Positions 1-8,986 of a stretch of 64,000 nt of DNA are shown one piece after another; position 1 is the first letter of the stretch, and each line of letters starts with the position of its first letter. The notes under the pieces are model-generated. The model saw only the letters and a list, made by a program, of their open reading frames with translations. It ran no database searches and was not told where the DNA came from. Position numbers and translations under genes: made by a program. The stretch covers positions 1 to 64,000 of the forward strand of contig CAVRGG010000006.1 in assembly GCA_963720695.1 (NCBI GenBank). Reading direction: 5' to 3'. This stretch comes from UBA668 sp963720695 (GTDB taxonomy: Bacteria; Actinomycetota; Acidimicrobiia; Acidimicrobiales; Ilumatobacteraceae).

Positions 1-30
1 GGAATCGAACCCGCGTTCTCAGCTTGGGAA
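1..30 (-). repeat. Distal attachment-site copy (3' part of tRNA-Gly)
   Basis: These 30 bases are identical to 11215-11244 and then diverge. On the minus strand they run from the anticodon loop into the T arm, so this is a partial tRNA with no 5' half. Integrases of this type usually use the 3' part of a tRNA gene as the crossover core, which makes this the far end of the element. The copy begins at the first base of the window, so it could be longer. Confidence 0.85.
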
Positions 31-283
31 ATCGATTCGGGCAGTTTTGTGACCTGCACTGTTTCGGAAAAGACCAGCTCAGCGGTGTTATCTAGTTCCA
101 CCAGTGTTGCCCTGTGATGCCCATTTCTGATCCGTTGTGGCACGGATATGGCACGACGGGAGGCCGCGAAAGCCCAGGATGAGCTGCGAGAAGTCAAGCG
201 TGAGTGGAGCGGTGCCGCGCGCCGCAGCCAACGCGGCGGCAAGTCGAGCGATCGCGAGTCGGCACTTTGCATAGGCTCGCGGT

Positions 284-514
284 GTGCAGCTCAATGTGAC
301 CGTGTCCGACGAGGTCCGTCGTCGACTGGAGGCTGCGGCGGAAACGCGCGGGGTGACGGCGGAGGAGCTCGCCGGCGAATTGCTCGACGAGCACACCCCC
401 GGTGGTGGTGCGGAGCTGCGACGTCGACACCTGTCGTTCGCGGCGATCGGTGAGAGGAAGCATGGCATCGCCGGTCGGGTCGACGAACTGCTGGCCGACG
501 GGTTCGGGCTATAA
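284..514 (+). CDS. Small ribbon-helix-helix-like protein, possible orphan antitoxin
   Basis: 76-residue protein with a GTG start. The N-terminal part (VTVSDEVRRRLEAAAETRG, then a second amphipathic helix) resembles the strand-helix-helix of CopG/VapB-type DNA-binding antitoxins. The C-terminal tail (about residues 40-76) is of the kind that folds on a toxin. No toxin gene follows on the same strand; the next gene converges on it. It may be an orphan antitoxin or a small regulator of the element. Function is inferred from fold resemblance only. Confidence 0.5.
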   Translation: MQLNVTVSDEVRRRLEAAAETRGVTAEELAGELLDEHTPGGGAELRRRHLSFAAIGERKHGIAGRVDELLADGFGL

Positions 515-516
515 CT

Positions 517-546
517 CACATTCCGGGTTGATCAACCCAGAATGTG
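517..546. terminator. 30-bp palindrome between convergent genes, likely bidirectional terminator
   Basis: An inner perfect palindrome GGGTTGATCAACCC is framed by arms CACATTC and GAATGTG, with one C/A mismatch between the levels. It starts 3 bp after the stop of the small RHH gene and ends 6 bp before the stop of the convergent nucleotidyltransferase gene. Half of it (GGGTTGATCA) is repeated at 546-555, reaching the toxin stop codon. There is no U-tract, so termination is inferred from position and symmetry. Confidence 0.6.
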
Positions 547-552
547 GGTTGA

Positions 553-1293
553 TCACGGCCCACTGCGCACCTCACCGTGCGTTGCCGCGGTTGTCAGTTG
601 AATCGAGCGCGCGGCCAACGGGCTGAGGTCGGGATGCTCGGCGATCCGTACGAGTGTCGAGCGTTCCTTGGTGGTCAACGAGGCGCCGGCGCGGTCTGCC
701 GGGCCGAGGAGTCGCGCGAGAGCATCGACGTCGCGCACGTGCTTGGCGCGTTCGGCCGACGACATCGACACGATCTCGGTGACCGCAGTCGCCTTGCCCA
801 ACAGGGCACCGACCAGCGTTGGCCGACGCACGACTCCGGCAGTGTTGTTGTCGAGTTCTACTCGCACGAGTGAGACGCGGCCAAAGGCTTGCGATGTGCC
901 CGGTGCTTCGATGGTGCGTCCGCTGCCGAGAGCGAGCGTCGCCCGTGCGCCCATGTGGTCGGGAGCGAGAACGTCGATGGTTGCCTCGCCGCGTCGGTAT
1001 CGGTGCGCGACCCCTTCCGGGCTCGGAAGGTCCTGCGAGAAGCCGGCTCGAGTGAGGACGGTATGCGCGTGCCCGAGCGCGGCCGGCTCGATGCGAAGGT
1101 CGACGACGAGGTCGATGTCGTTCGTGGGGCGAACGTCGGTCGACTCGCGCTCCACCTCGTGGAGGAACACCATCTGGCCGCCGATCAGCAGCCAGTGGCG
1201 GCCGAGCTGTGGCGCAATCTCGATGAGCGCGCGCCACGACTCTGCCTGGCCGCCGACCAACGGTGGTAGGCGAACGACGTCGGGTTCATCCAT
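553..1293 (-). CDS. AbiEii/MenT-like nucleotidyltransferase toxin
   Basis: 246-residue protein. Around residues 30-60 it has the polymerase-beta-type signature of the AbiEii/MNT family: a Gly-Gly motif (LLIGGQMVFLHEVER), then R-x-T-N-D-I-D (PTNDIDLVVD), giving the paired acidic metal ligands. Toxins of this type (AbiEii, MenT) transfer nucleotides to RNA or tRNA and arrest growth. The start was chosen because it overlaps by 8 bp the end of the upstream HTH gene, the usual antitoxin-first, translationally coupled order. Length fits small nucleotidyltransferase toxins. A plain nucleotidyltransferase-like protein with no toxic role cannot be excluded. Confidence 0.72.
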   Translation of the reverse strand: MDEPDVVRLPPLVGGQAESWRALIEIAPQLGRHWLLIGGQMVFLHEVERESTDVRPTNDIDLVVDLRIEPAALGHAHTVLTRAGFSQDLPSPEGVAHRYRRGEATIDVLAPDHMGARATLALGSGRTIEAPGTSQAFGRVSLVRVELDNNTAGVVRRPTLVGALLGKATAVTEIVSMSSAERAKHVRDVDALARLLGPADRAGASLTTKERSTLVRIAEHPDLSPLAARSIQLTTAATHGEVRSGP

Positions 1294-1894
1294 TGCGGTG
1301 AGCCAAGTGTTCGGCGGAGATCCAGTGCCGTGGATCACCTGACTCGAGGAGGTCGAGGGCCACTGCCGCTTGCGGCGCGAGTGCACCCTTCGGGAGTAGC
1401 GCCCAAGCTTCATCGTCGACCACTCGAAGCGCAATGCGCCCTGCCGCATCGGGGACATAGGCGACGCGTTCGTCGAGGCCGGCGAACGACTGCGCTGACA
1501 GGTACAGGTCGAGGTTGTCATCGGGCGCCAACTGTTCGCCGAGGTCGATCGCGGCGCGTACGCCGCCGAGCATCGCGCCCACCATCTCTGGCAGCGCGGC
1601 GACGTCGGCCCGACTCATCGCGCAGCGCACGACGTTCGCGCGGCGTTGATACCTGCCGGGATGCCGGAGATCGATCGACCCACCGAGGATCTCGTGCCAC
1701 GCCCTCACCGGGCCTAGCGGCCGCCCTCGCACCCCGGGCGAGTACCGACGCGCTGCGACCGCGTCCTTGGGCACCACCCACACGTTGCCGAAGCGTTGTC
1801 CGGGCAGTTGGCCACCCACGACGAGCTGGCGGACGCGCTCGACCGAGACTCCAAGGAGGTCGGCCGCGTCGGCCAGGGGCAGTAGCTCGGACAT
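1286..1894 (-). CDS. HTH antitoxin/repressor partner of the nucleotidyltransferase
   Basis: 202-residue protein. Residues about 4-50 form a MerR/excisionase-type helix-turn-helix (ADAADLLGVSVERVRQL, followed by a wing with GNVWVVPKDAV). The rest is a predicted mixed domain I do not recognise. Its stop overlaps the start of the nucleotidyltransferase gene by 8 bp, and an AT-rich palindrome lies 9-32 bp upstream of its ATG. Order, overlap and operator all suggest an autoregulating antitoxin. The domain make-up differs from classical AbiEi (winged helix plus COG5340-type C-terminus), so this is either a variant AbiE/MenAT pair or an independent pairing. Confidence 0.65.
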   Translation of the reverse strand: MSELLPLADAADLLGVSVERVRQLVVGGQLPGQRFGNVWVVPKDAVAARRYSPGVRGRPLGPVRAWHEILGGSIDLRHPGRYQRRANVVRCAMSRADVAALPEMVGAMLGGVRAAIDLGEQLAPDDNLDLYLSAQSFAGLDERVAYVPDAAGRIALRVVDDEAWALLPKGALAPQAAVALDLLESGDPRHWISAEHLAHRNG

Positions 1895-1902
1895 GGGCCT
1901 AA

Positions 1903-1926
1903 TATATTGGAGTTCTCCAACATATA
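1903..1926 (-). promoter_or_regulatory. Palindromic operator/promoter of the toxin-antitoxin pair
   Basis: TTGGAG-TT-CTCCAA is a perfect inverted repeat at 1907-1920, set in a TATA-rich stretch that stands out from the GC-rich surroundings. It ends within 10 bp of the antitoxin ATG once the TATATT-like stretch is counted, so it probably covers the -10 region. Autorepression by the HTH antitoxin is the likely role. The remaining bases to 2188 (about 260) show no convincing gene. Confidence 0.6.
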
Positions 1927-2188
1927 CAAGCAGATCGTTCATCCACAGGCGGCTGTTGATGTCCGTTGGTGGGTGTGCGTAACGAGAGCGCGACCCGACA
2001 AGCACGTGTTGGGGTGGCACCGTGTCGCAAGCTGGCAGGAACCTCGGACGGATTGTGCTGCGCCCGGCCGATTTCGTGCTCTGTAAGTGGGTGTGAGGTT
2101 CGTCTCTGTTTCCAGCGTTCGGGGCTTCGAGTCCCGTACTGGTGCAGTGATGTGTGACGCGCTGCCGGACTGGGGAGGGGCGGCCTCG

Positions 2189-2557
2189 GTGAGCCAGCTG
2201 ACCGAGCCCGCTGATGCGACGCCGACTGGCCCGCCCGACTTCCTCACGTTGGATGAGGCGGCGGCGGTGTTGCGGGTCGGGCGGAGCACGGCGTACCGGG
2301 AGGCGAACGCGTTCGAACGGTCGGGCGGCCGAACCGGCATTCCGGTGATTCGCTTTGGCAAGCAGTTCCGGGTGCCTCGCTGCCGACTCGAGGAACAGCT
2401 CGGCGGCCCGATCACCTGGCCCCTGCCGGCACCGATCGCGGTCGAGCCGCGAGTCGCGAAGCAGACGGCGACGCGATCGTCGCGTTCGACCAAGCGCGCG
2501 AAGCGCGCAGTCGCGTCGCGTTCGACCGCTCAGTTGTCGCTGGCGATCGAGTCCTGA
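2189..2557 (+). CDS. Excisionase-like helix-turn-helix protein
   Basis: 122 residues from a GTG start, chosen because a GGAGG ribosome site lies about 10 bp upstream; an ATG at 2150 in the same frame is an alternative. Residues about 17-70 form an HTH_17/Xis-type domain (FLTLDEAAAVLRVGRSTAYREA, then IPVIRFGKQFRVPRCRLEEQL). The C-terminal third is Lys/Arg/Ser-rich and probably disordered. Such proteins set integrase direction in actinobacterial integrative elements, and this one stands directly upstream of the relaxase gene. A transcriptional role at the relaxase promoter is equally possible. Confidence 0.7.
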   Translation: MSQLTEPADATPTGPPDFLTLDEAAAVLRVGRSTAYREANAFERSGGRTGIPVIRFGKQFRVPRCRLEEQLGGPITWPLPAPIAVEPRVAKQTATRSSRSTKRAKRAVASRSTAQLSLAIES

Positions 2558-2635
2558 GGCGCACGCGATGACCGCTCCCCGAACCACGCAACCCAGGAAT
2601 GACAGACAGGTGCCCGCGGACGGGAGGGAGTCCTC

Positions 2636-5600
2636 ATGCTGCGCGTGACGACCCTGTACGCGGGCTCAGCTGCGGCGACTGCGAAGTACTACACGAAGTA
2701 TCTGACGCAGGCGCCGGGCGAGCAGCCGGGTGTGTGGTCCGGCGCGCCGGCCGCAGGTCTCGGCCTGTCGGGTGAGGTGTCGACCGAAGCACTCGAGCAG
2801 CTACTTCACAGGTTGCGATCCACTCACCGGTGCTGACGCTCGGTAACCCGCTGGTCGATCGGACGACTGCGAACGGGACGATGATCCGCGCGGTGGCGGG
2901 GTTCGATGCGACGGTGTCGGCGCCGAAGTCGTTGTCGGTGTGGTGGGCGCTCACCGGCGACCCCGGCCTGGCCGAGTGTCACGACGTCGCCGTCAACGCG
3001 GTCGTCGACCACCTGGAGCGCTTCGGCTCGACGACGCGTATCCGCTCGAACGGCGGTCGGCTGCATCCGGACAGCCAGGGGCTGATCGTGGCCGCGTTCC
3101 GGCAGACGACCAGCCGGTTGGATGACCCGCAGTTGCACACGCATCTGGTGATCTCGTCGAAGGTGCAGACCGACGACGGCCGCTGGCTCGCGTTGGACGC
3201 CCGCGTGTTGAAGCAGCATCAGCGCGCGTTTGGTGGTCTGTATCAGTCGGTGCTGCGTGCCGAGCTCACGCACCGGTACGGGGTCGCGTTCGCCGAGATC
3301 GTCAATGGTCAGGCGGAGATCGCCGGCGTACCGACGGAGCTGCTGGAGCAGTTCTCCAAACGCGCTGCGCAGGTGCGGGGCGAGTTGCAGGTGAAGGTGG
3401 CCGAGTTCCGCCAGCGTGAAGGCCGTCACCCGACACGCTTCGAGCACGCTGCCCTCGAACGTGAAGCCGCAGCCGATACCCGGCTGCGTAAGGCCGCGAA
3501 CGGTGTCGCTGATCTGCCGGCACGGTGGCGCACCGAAGCTGCCAGCATCGGTGTCACTGCCGAGTCGCTCGGCCAGTCGATCGCGCAGGCCGCACGGGCG
3601 GTGGTACCGCCGGCGAAGGTGAGTGTCGCCGAGGTGATCGAGGACCTGTCAGCGGATCGGTCGGCGTGGCATCGCATGGACATCCTGCGCGCGGTCACCG
3701 ACCGGCTGCGCCCGCAACCCGACATGTCGGGTGAGCGGTGGGCGCGGCTGCTCGACCGGGCGGTCGACCGTGTGCTGGGCGAGTGTGTGGTTCTGGACCC
3801 CGACGGTGACGGGGCGAGGCGTCGGCTCGGATGGCAGGTCGGTGTGGATCGAACCGGTCGCCGCGCAGGTGACCAGCCGCCAGGTGCTCGCCCAGGAAGA
3901 AGCGGTCCTCACTTGGGTGCTGGACTCCCAGCTCGACGACCCGTCACCTTCGACGACGGTCAACCGCGGAGCGCTCGACGTGCTCCAGTACGCCGCCGCC
4001 ACAGCGGTCGCCGGTAAGGATCGGGTGGTGGTGATCGTCGGACCGGCCGGCACCGGCAAGACCACCACCCTGGCAGCCGCGGTCGACCGATCTGCACCGC
4101 CACAGCCGGCACGTGTTCGGTGTCGCACCCACCGCCAAGGCCGCCAAGGTCGTTGGGCCGCGAGACCGGCATGCATGCCGATACGGTCGCCAAGCTCCTC
4201 CACGAATGGGCCCGACCCGACGGGCCGGGCCCGCAGTGGCGGCTCCCGTCGGGAACCACAGTGATCGTCGATGAGGCCGGCATGTTGTCCACCCGAACCT
4301 GCACCAGCTCACCCAACTCGCGACGCAGTGAGCAGTGGCGTCTGGTGTTGGTTGGTGATCACCGCCAGCTACAAGCGGTCGGTCGTGGTGGCCTGTTCAG
4401 CGAGATCTGCGCCACCAGTCGCGTCATCGAGTTGGAGCGGATCCACCGGTTCACCCACGACTGGGAAGCCGCCGCGTCGCTGCGCCTGCGCCACGGCGAC
4501 CTACGCGCGCTCGGCACCTACGAGTCGCACGGGCGGATCATCCCCGGCACCTTCGACGAGCACCTCGACTCGATCGCCGCCGAGTGGACGCAACGCCACG
4601 CGGCCGGTGAGACGGTGGCGATCACGGCGGCGACGAACGAGCACGTTGATGAGATCAATCGCACGATCCGCCAACTGCGGGCAAGTATCGGTGACACCGA
4701 TACCACCACGATCGCGTGGATCGCAGATGGTCCGGTGGTGGTGGGGGACATCGTGGCAACGCGTCGGAATCATCGGCAGTTGCAGACCACCAGCGGTGAC
4801 ATCGTCCGCAACCGCGAACTGTGGACCGTCACCGCCATCAACGACACCGGTGACCTCACCGTCACCGACCTGCACGGGACCAGCACAGTGACACTGCCGG
4901 CCGACTACGCCGAGGAGCATGTGCGCCTCGGATATGCGGCCACCGAATACGGAACACAGTCCGCGACCGAGACCGCCTCGATCACCCTCGCCGGGCCGGC
5001 GACGACTGGTCGCGGGCTGTATGTGGCAATGACCCGCGGCCGCGACGACAACCGTGTCTACGTCGTCACCGACACCCACGACATGAGAGACGCACGCGAC
5101 GTCCTCCAGGGGATCGTCGCCTCGGATCGGGCCGACATCCCAGCCGTGGTGCAACGTCGGCAGCTCGCCCAACAGGACCGCCAGCCGCCACGCCCCCAGC
5201 CGCGCTGCCAGATCCCGGACTGGTTCCACGACCTACGCGCCGACGCCGCCGACAACTATCGGGACGCACGAGAGGCCCTCGACAACTCGATGACAAAGAG
5301 GGAAAGACTCGTCGAGGTCGTCGATGTCGCGGCGCGACGGATCGCGGATGCGAACACGATGTGCGGCCCTTTTGATGCCGAACTCGATGCGGCCAACGAC
5401 GCGGTGAAACAGGCTGAGGCGGCACGGCGGGCCGCACAACAACGACTCGACCAGTCAGGGCTCCGCGGCCGACGCCAAGCACGCACCGAACTCGCCGCAG
5501 CAAACGAGAGCGTTGCCAGCTCCGGCGAGTTGCTCGCGGTCGCGCGAAAGCAGGCCCGCGAGCCCTACGCGCAACGCAACATCGCCCGCACACAGATCGA

Positions 5601-5919
5601 GGCAGCCCGAGACGCGCTGCGGAGTCACGACATGTACGCCAAATGGCATTTCCTCCCCGAACACCTCTCAACCGCCGAAGCCCGCGTCGACGCGCTCGAC
5701 ACCTGGCACGACTGGGCCACCGGCAAACCAGTCACGCAAGAGAGTCTCGAGGAGGCCGTCACCACCCTGCACGAGATCGCCGCACACGAACCCGACAACG
5801 GCACACGCCAACTCGCCAACGTCATCCATCAGTGGGCCGAACAGCACGGCGTCGAGCTCACCCGGCCCCCCGTCCAACCGCACAGAACAATCGAAACCGG
5901 CATCGAAATCGACCTGTAG
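2636..5919 (+). pseudogene. MobF (TrwC/TraI-type) relaxase-helicase, broken by about seven indels
   Basis: The start has a strong GGGAGGGAG ribosome site. Visible parts in order: catalytic Tyr region (YYTKYL) near residue 20; relaxase core with the histidine motif LHTHLVISSK; RecD-like helicase with Walker A (GPAGTGKTTT) near 4045, Walker B (VIVDEAGM) near 4265, a GDHRQLQAVG motif, and C-terminal YVAMTRGRD; then a coiled-coil tail. Such enzymes nick oriT, stay bound through Tyr and unwind the strand for conjugation. Reading frames switch near 2806, 2832, 3830, 4091, 4147, 4293 and 4332. Correcting single bases there restores one continuous protein of roughly 1090 residues, about the family length. 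It may be genuinely decayed, or intact but mis-sequenced. Confidence 0.85.
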
Positions 5920-6208
5920 AGGCCGGGCATATCGGCAGATCTGGCGCGGGCTTCCATCACGCCCGCAGCGTGAGGTCGCCCCGGACCCGGCCCGGCTTGA
6001 ACGGGCTGCCACCCTCAACGACTGCGGGCTGGACGCACCCTTACCGGGTAGATGCGCCTTGGGCGGGCTCGGGGTCCAATATACGACACACGACCTCAGC
6101 GCAGATCGGCAGTTCGGCGCAGCTCCGACTCCCGAGTTGATGGCCGGTCGGAGGGTGGCCGAGAGCGAGGACGCGCGGCGAGGCGATCGAGACGACGAAC
6201 AGCAACAC
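5920..6208. other. Gap between relaxase and membrane-protein gene, no gene seen
   Basis: No open frame here has codon use or features I would call a gene. It contains two copies of the recurring CGGCAG-type intergenic motif, at 5931-5950 and 6105-6120, and a short GCGGG/CCCGC stem after the relaxase stop that could help termination. Confidence 0.4.
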
Positions 6209-6508
6209 TCACCGCCGAGGGTCGCTGGGCCCCGATGACCCGAGGTGTTCGACATTGCTGCGGAACAGCTGTCGTACTATCAGCAAGAGAAGCAGCCCGA
6301 CGACGAGAAACACCGCGGTGGCGCCGACCAGCAGGCCGGTGTTGTCGCTTTCGGCCATGAAGTAGCCGAGGGGTAGGCCGACGAGGCCAAGAAGGATAAA
6401 CGACGCTCCGAGGGCGGCCAGTGCGATAGCAGCGAAACGTTCGAGGACCGGGAAGCCGGCGAAGCGGCGGGACGAGAGCGAGGTCGGAATTGGCGCGATG
6501 CGTCGCAT
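6209..6508 (-). CDS. Small two-helix membrane protein
   Basis: 99 residues with two hydrophobic helices, about 25-53 (AAIALAALGASFILLGLVGL) and 62-84 (GLLVGATAVFLVVGLLLLLI), joined by an acidic loop. The start chosen is the ATG at 6508 (MRRIAPIPTS), which gives a basic N-terminus fitting an inner-membrane orientation. Not recognised; no enzyme motif. It is cargo of the integrated element. Confidence 0.55.
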   Translation of the reverse strand: MRRIAPIPTSLSSRRFAGFPVLERFAAIALAALGASFILLGLVGLPLGYFMAESDNTGLLVGATAVFLVVGLLLLLIVRQLFRSNVEHLGSSGPSDPRR

Positions 6509-6626
6509 GCCTTCATCATGTCGGTGACTGATCGAGTCGTCCAGGGCCTTTAGGACCACGACGCCTATCGGCAGCTCTGCGCTACTCGCGGCTGACCGGT
6601 CAAGCGAACTCAGCCGGAGGTCAGCT

Positions 6627-7109
6627 TCAGAGGCTGTCGATGTACGCCGCGATCTGGTCGGCGAACCGATCGACCACAGCGTCTGCAGCAAGGGCGAGCT
6701 GTTCGCCCGAGGGTTCGCCCATAACCAGCCACACCTCGGTATCCGACTCGCTCACGTCCCCAGCCCCGGGGACCGAAGCCAGAGCGCTAGCAATTGCCGC
6801 CCGAAGCTCGGCTTCAAGCGGGTCTTCTCGCACAAATTCCATCGCGTCCACCGTGACCAGCCACTCGTCTGGAGCGTCATCGAACCTCGCCACACCGACG
6901 TTACCCCAGTAGTCACGCTGGTCTCGAAAGAACCACTCCTCTACGCCATCCTCCGGCGACTCCCGAACTACTTCACCAGCCACATCGACCTCCAGAGTCT
7001 CGGGTGCGTTCGTTCGAATCGACGACACAGCAGCCTGCTCGTGTGAGCACCCCGCCAGCACCATTGCAACCCATAACAACGGTGCACCGTGCATGGCGCG
7101 TTGGGTCAC
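6627..7109 (-). CDS. Small lipoprotein, function unknown
   Basis: 160 residues from a GTG start, with an ATG five codons later as alternative. Residues 11-21 form a signal peptide with lipobox LAGC, so Cys21 is probably lipidated and the protein anchored to the outer face of the membrane. The mature part is acidic (many Asp/Glu) and resembles no family I can name. It lies within the integrated element upstream of the inverted-repeat cassette. Confidence 0.6.
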   Translation of the reverse strand: MTQRAMHGAPLLWVAMVLAGCSHEQAAVSSIRTNAPETLEVDVAGEVVRESPEDGVEEWFFRDQRDYWGNVGVARFDDAPDEWLVTVDAMEFVREDPLEAELRAAIASALASVPGAGDVSESDTEVWLVMGEPSGEQLALAADAVVDRFADQIAAYIDSL

Positions 7110-7138
7110 CTAATGCTCGATTTGGTCCGCCCCACACT

Positions 7139-7174
7139 GCGCATAGTGCCCGGTATGTGCGCTCTGCGCAAGTG
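7139..7174. repeat. Left 36-bp inverted repeat of the phosphotransferase cassette
   Basis: This 36-bp stretch reappears in inverted orientation at 8149-8184 with two mismatches. Each copy is itself partly self-complementary (GCGCATA at one end, TATGTGCGC further on). The pair encloses a single gene, 7222-8139. Confidence 0.85.
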
Positions 7175-7221
7175 GTTCTGTGCGCACGATATGTGCGGGT
7201 CCGGCCCGCGAGACTGGGAAC

Positions 7222-8139
7222 ATGGAGCGCCCGATGGATCCAGCAGAGCGCGCCGCGTGGCTCATAGCGCAACCACCGCCCGCAGCGACGCTGGCCTGGC
7301 TCGTCGACGAACTCGACGTGTCCACCGTGGTCGAGGTGAGCCAAATGCACGGCGGGTCAACTGCAGCGATGCACCGCGTGAGGCTCATCGATCGCCGCGA
7401 CAACGAGCGCGAGGTGGTGTTGCGTCGCTACGTCCGCTCGGAGATCCTCAGCGAGACCCCGGATGTAGCCAAGGTGGAAGCACGTGCGCTGCAGCTCGTC
7501 GAACAGCTGCCGATGCCCACGCCTGTGCTGCTCGCCCTCGACCCGACCGGTGATCACGGCGACGTACCGGCGCTGGTGATGACGCTGCTTGACGGACGGC
7601 CCGTCTGGGAGAACCGTTGGGAGGACAGGTGGGTGTCCCAAGCTGTCGACGCGATGATCGCCTTGCATGACATCGACGCATCCGACGCCGGGCTGCCGGC
7701 CCTGTCGACCTACGCGCAGGAGCGTTACGACCCGCCGCGCTGGACGAACGATCCAGCGCTGTGGGAGCGAGCCGTCGAGTTGTTCCACGGCCCCGTGCCA
7801 ACCAGCGACGTCGGGTTCGTTCACCGTGACTTCAACCCGGGCAACGTGCTCTGGGTCCGCCAACAACTGAGCGGACTCGTCGACTGGCAATGGGCGTGCA
7901 TCGGGCCGCGATCGATCGACCCCGCGCACTGTCGGCTCAACCTGTTCCAGTACAGCCCGACGATGGCCGACGAGGTCCGCACCCTCTGGGAGCAACGGTC
8001 AGGGCTGACCTTCGATCCGTGGGCTGACCTGGCCGGCATCATCGGCACCCTCGACAGCCTCCGCCGACGCAGGCAGCCGAACGCGGCGATGTGGGCAATC
8101 GAGACGGCGCTCAAGAACGCCGTGAACGCGCTCAGCTGA
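7222..8139 (+). CDS. Aminoglycoside/choline-type phosphotransferase family protein
   Basis: 305 residues. The kinase-like fold is marked by the catalytic loop FVHRDFNPGNVLW (HxDxxxxN) near residue 200 and the metal-binding DWQWACIGPRSIDPA that follows (the DFG equivalent, here Asp-Trp). An N-lobe with TAAMHRVRLIDRR...VVLRRY supplies the ATP-site strands. Members phosphorylate aminoglycosides, macrolides, homoserine, choline or acyl-CoA precursors; the substrate cannot be read from sequence. No clear ribosome site precedes the ATG. The gene is exactly framed by 36-bp inverted repeats, the right one starting 9 bp after its stop, which suggests it moved as a cassette. Confidence 0.8.
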   Translation: MERPMDPAERAAWLIAQPPPAATLAWLVDELDVSTVVEVSQMHGGSTAAMHRVRLIDRRDNEREVVLRRYVRSEILSETPDVAKVEARALQLVEQLPMPTPVLLALDPTGDHGDVPALVMTLLDGRPVWENRWEDRWVSQAVDAMIALHDIDASDAGLPALSTYAQERYDPPRWTNDPALWERAVELFHGPVPTSDVGFVHRDFNPGNVLWVRQQLSGLVDWQWACIGPRSIDPAHCRLNLFQYSPTMADEVRTLWEQRSGLTFDPWADLAGIIGTLDSLRRRRQPNAAMWAIETALKNAVNALS

Positions 8140-8148
8140 CCCGACCTG

Positions 8149-8184
8149 CACTTGCGCGAAGCGCACATACCGGGCACTATGCGC
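8149..8184. repeat. Right 36-bp inverted repeat of the phosphotransferase cassette
   Basis: Reverse complement of 7139-7174 with 34 of 36 bases conserved. It starts 9 bp after the phosphotransferase stop. It might also act as a terminator, because each repeat can fold on itself. The five bases outside each repeat do not match, so no target duplication is visible. Confidence 0.85.
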
Positions 8185-8198
8185 TCCGTGCGAGGCAG

Positions 8199-8939
8199 AT
8201 GCGGGTGGTGACATCGCAAGGCACGTCCAGGTCGTCCAGTCTTGCTTCGTGGCGCGGCTTGCACGTTGAATCGGATCGATTGCAGTTCGGTCGCACCCGC
8301 CGTGGCAGTCGCCGATATCAACTCCGCTTCGAACCAGACGCTTTGGTGCTGTGCGGCCGGCACGACGATCAGCGCATGCTCCAGTGGGATGACTACCGGG
8401 TGGAGACATGGCAGCCAGAACCAGGGTGGTCTTGCCACGCAGCCCCGGGCAGCAAGGCAACGCCTCCGTCCTTGACGCTTGCGATCACGGGCGCTGATGG
8501 ACGCTCTCGGCGCGTGTCGCTCGCTCGATGGAGAGCGCTGGGTCCAGCACTCGATGCGATCCCAGCCCTGGTCGAGTTCCTTGCGACAGTGCCTAAAGCG
8601 CGGAATCGCCTCGCGATCACGGGGGTGCCTTCGGAGTTGCTCCTCGCGTTGGCGTCGAAGACATGGCAGAAGCCGCGGCCACGGCCGGGGCCGCTTACGG
8701 TCAACGGCTACGACGTGCCGCTAGCCGCTGCACTGCAGCGCCGCTCGTGGTTCATCCGAGGGCGTCTCGTGGAAGGCACAGACGAGCCTGACGTGGAGAT
8801 GATCGTCGACGAACTAATCGACGGCGCTCCGACGTGGGCACACCTCGCAGCAGAACGTGATCGCCTTGAGCACCGACTCGCAAACCTGCGTGAGGCCGGC
8901 CGCTGGCCGTTCGGGTCGCTCACCAGAGAGAGCTCATAG
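8199..8939 (+). CDS. Hypothetical protein, unrecognised
   Basis: 246 residues from an ATG at 8199. No signal peptide, membrane segment or known motif is evident. The sequence alternates basic, Trp-rich and hydrophobic strands in the first half (PH-domain-like composition at best) and ends in an acidic, helical region (VDELIDGAPTWAHLAAERDRL). It starts 15 bp beyond the right inverted repeat. Codon use looks real (GC-rich third positions). Function cannot be assigned. Confidence 0.5.
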   Translation: MRVVTSQGTSRSSSLASWRGLHVESDRLQFGRTRRGSRRYQLRFEPDALVLCGRHDDQRMLQWDDYRVETWQPEPGWSCHAAPGSKATPPSLTLAITGADGRSRRVSLARWRALGPALDAIPALVEFLATVPKARNRLAITGVPSELLLALASKTWQKPRPRPGPLTVNGYDVPLAAALQRRSWFIRGRLVEGTDEPDVEMIVDELIDGAPTWAHLAAERDRLEHRLANLREAGRWPFGSLTRESS

Positions 8940-8949
8940 GCAGACGCAG

Positions 8950-8969
8950 CGCAGAGCTGCCGCTCTGCG
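8950..8969. repeat. CGCAGAG/CTCTGCG hairpin, member of the intergenic motif family
   Basis: Seven-base arms CGCAGAG and CTCTGCG around CTGCCG lie 10 bp after the stop of the preceding gene, a possible terminator. On the minus strand it reads CGGCAGCTCTGCG, the core of the motif repeated elsewhere in the accessory regions. Confidence 0.5.
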
Positions 8970-8986
8970 TGGCGAGGTTCGGCAGA

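Noticed and set aside
2115..2150. A tRNA-like T arm (TTCGAGTCCCGT) upstream of the HTH gene
   Set aside because: Only a T-arm-like piece is present; no acceptor, D or anticodon stems can be formed around it.
2560..2635. An origin of transfer just before the relaxase gene
   Set aside because: The 76-bp gap shows no clear inverted repeat or nic-like sequence that I could defend.
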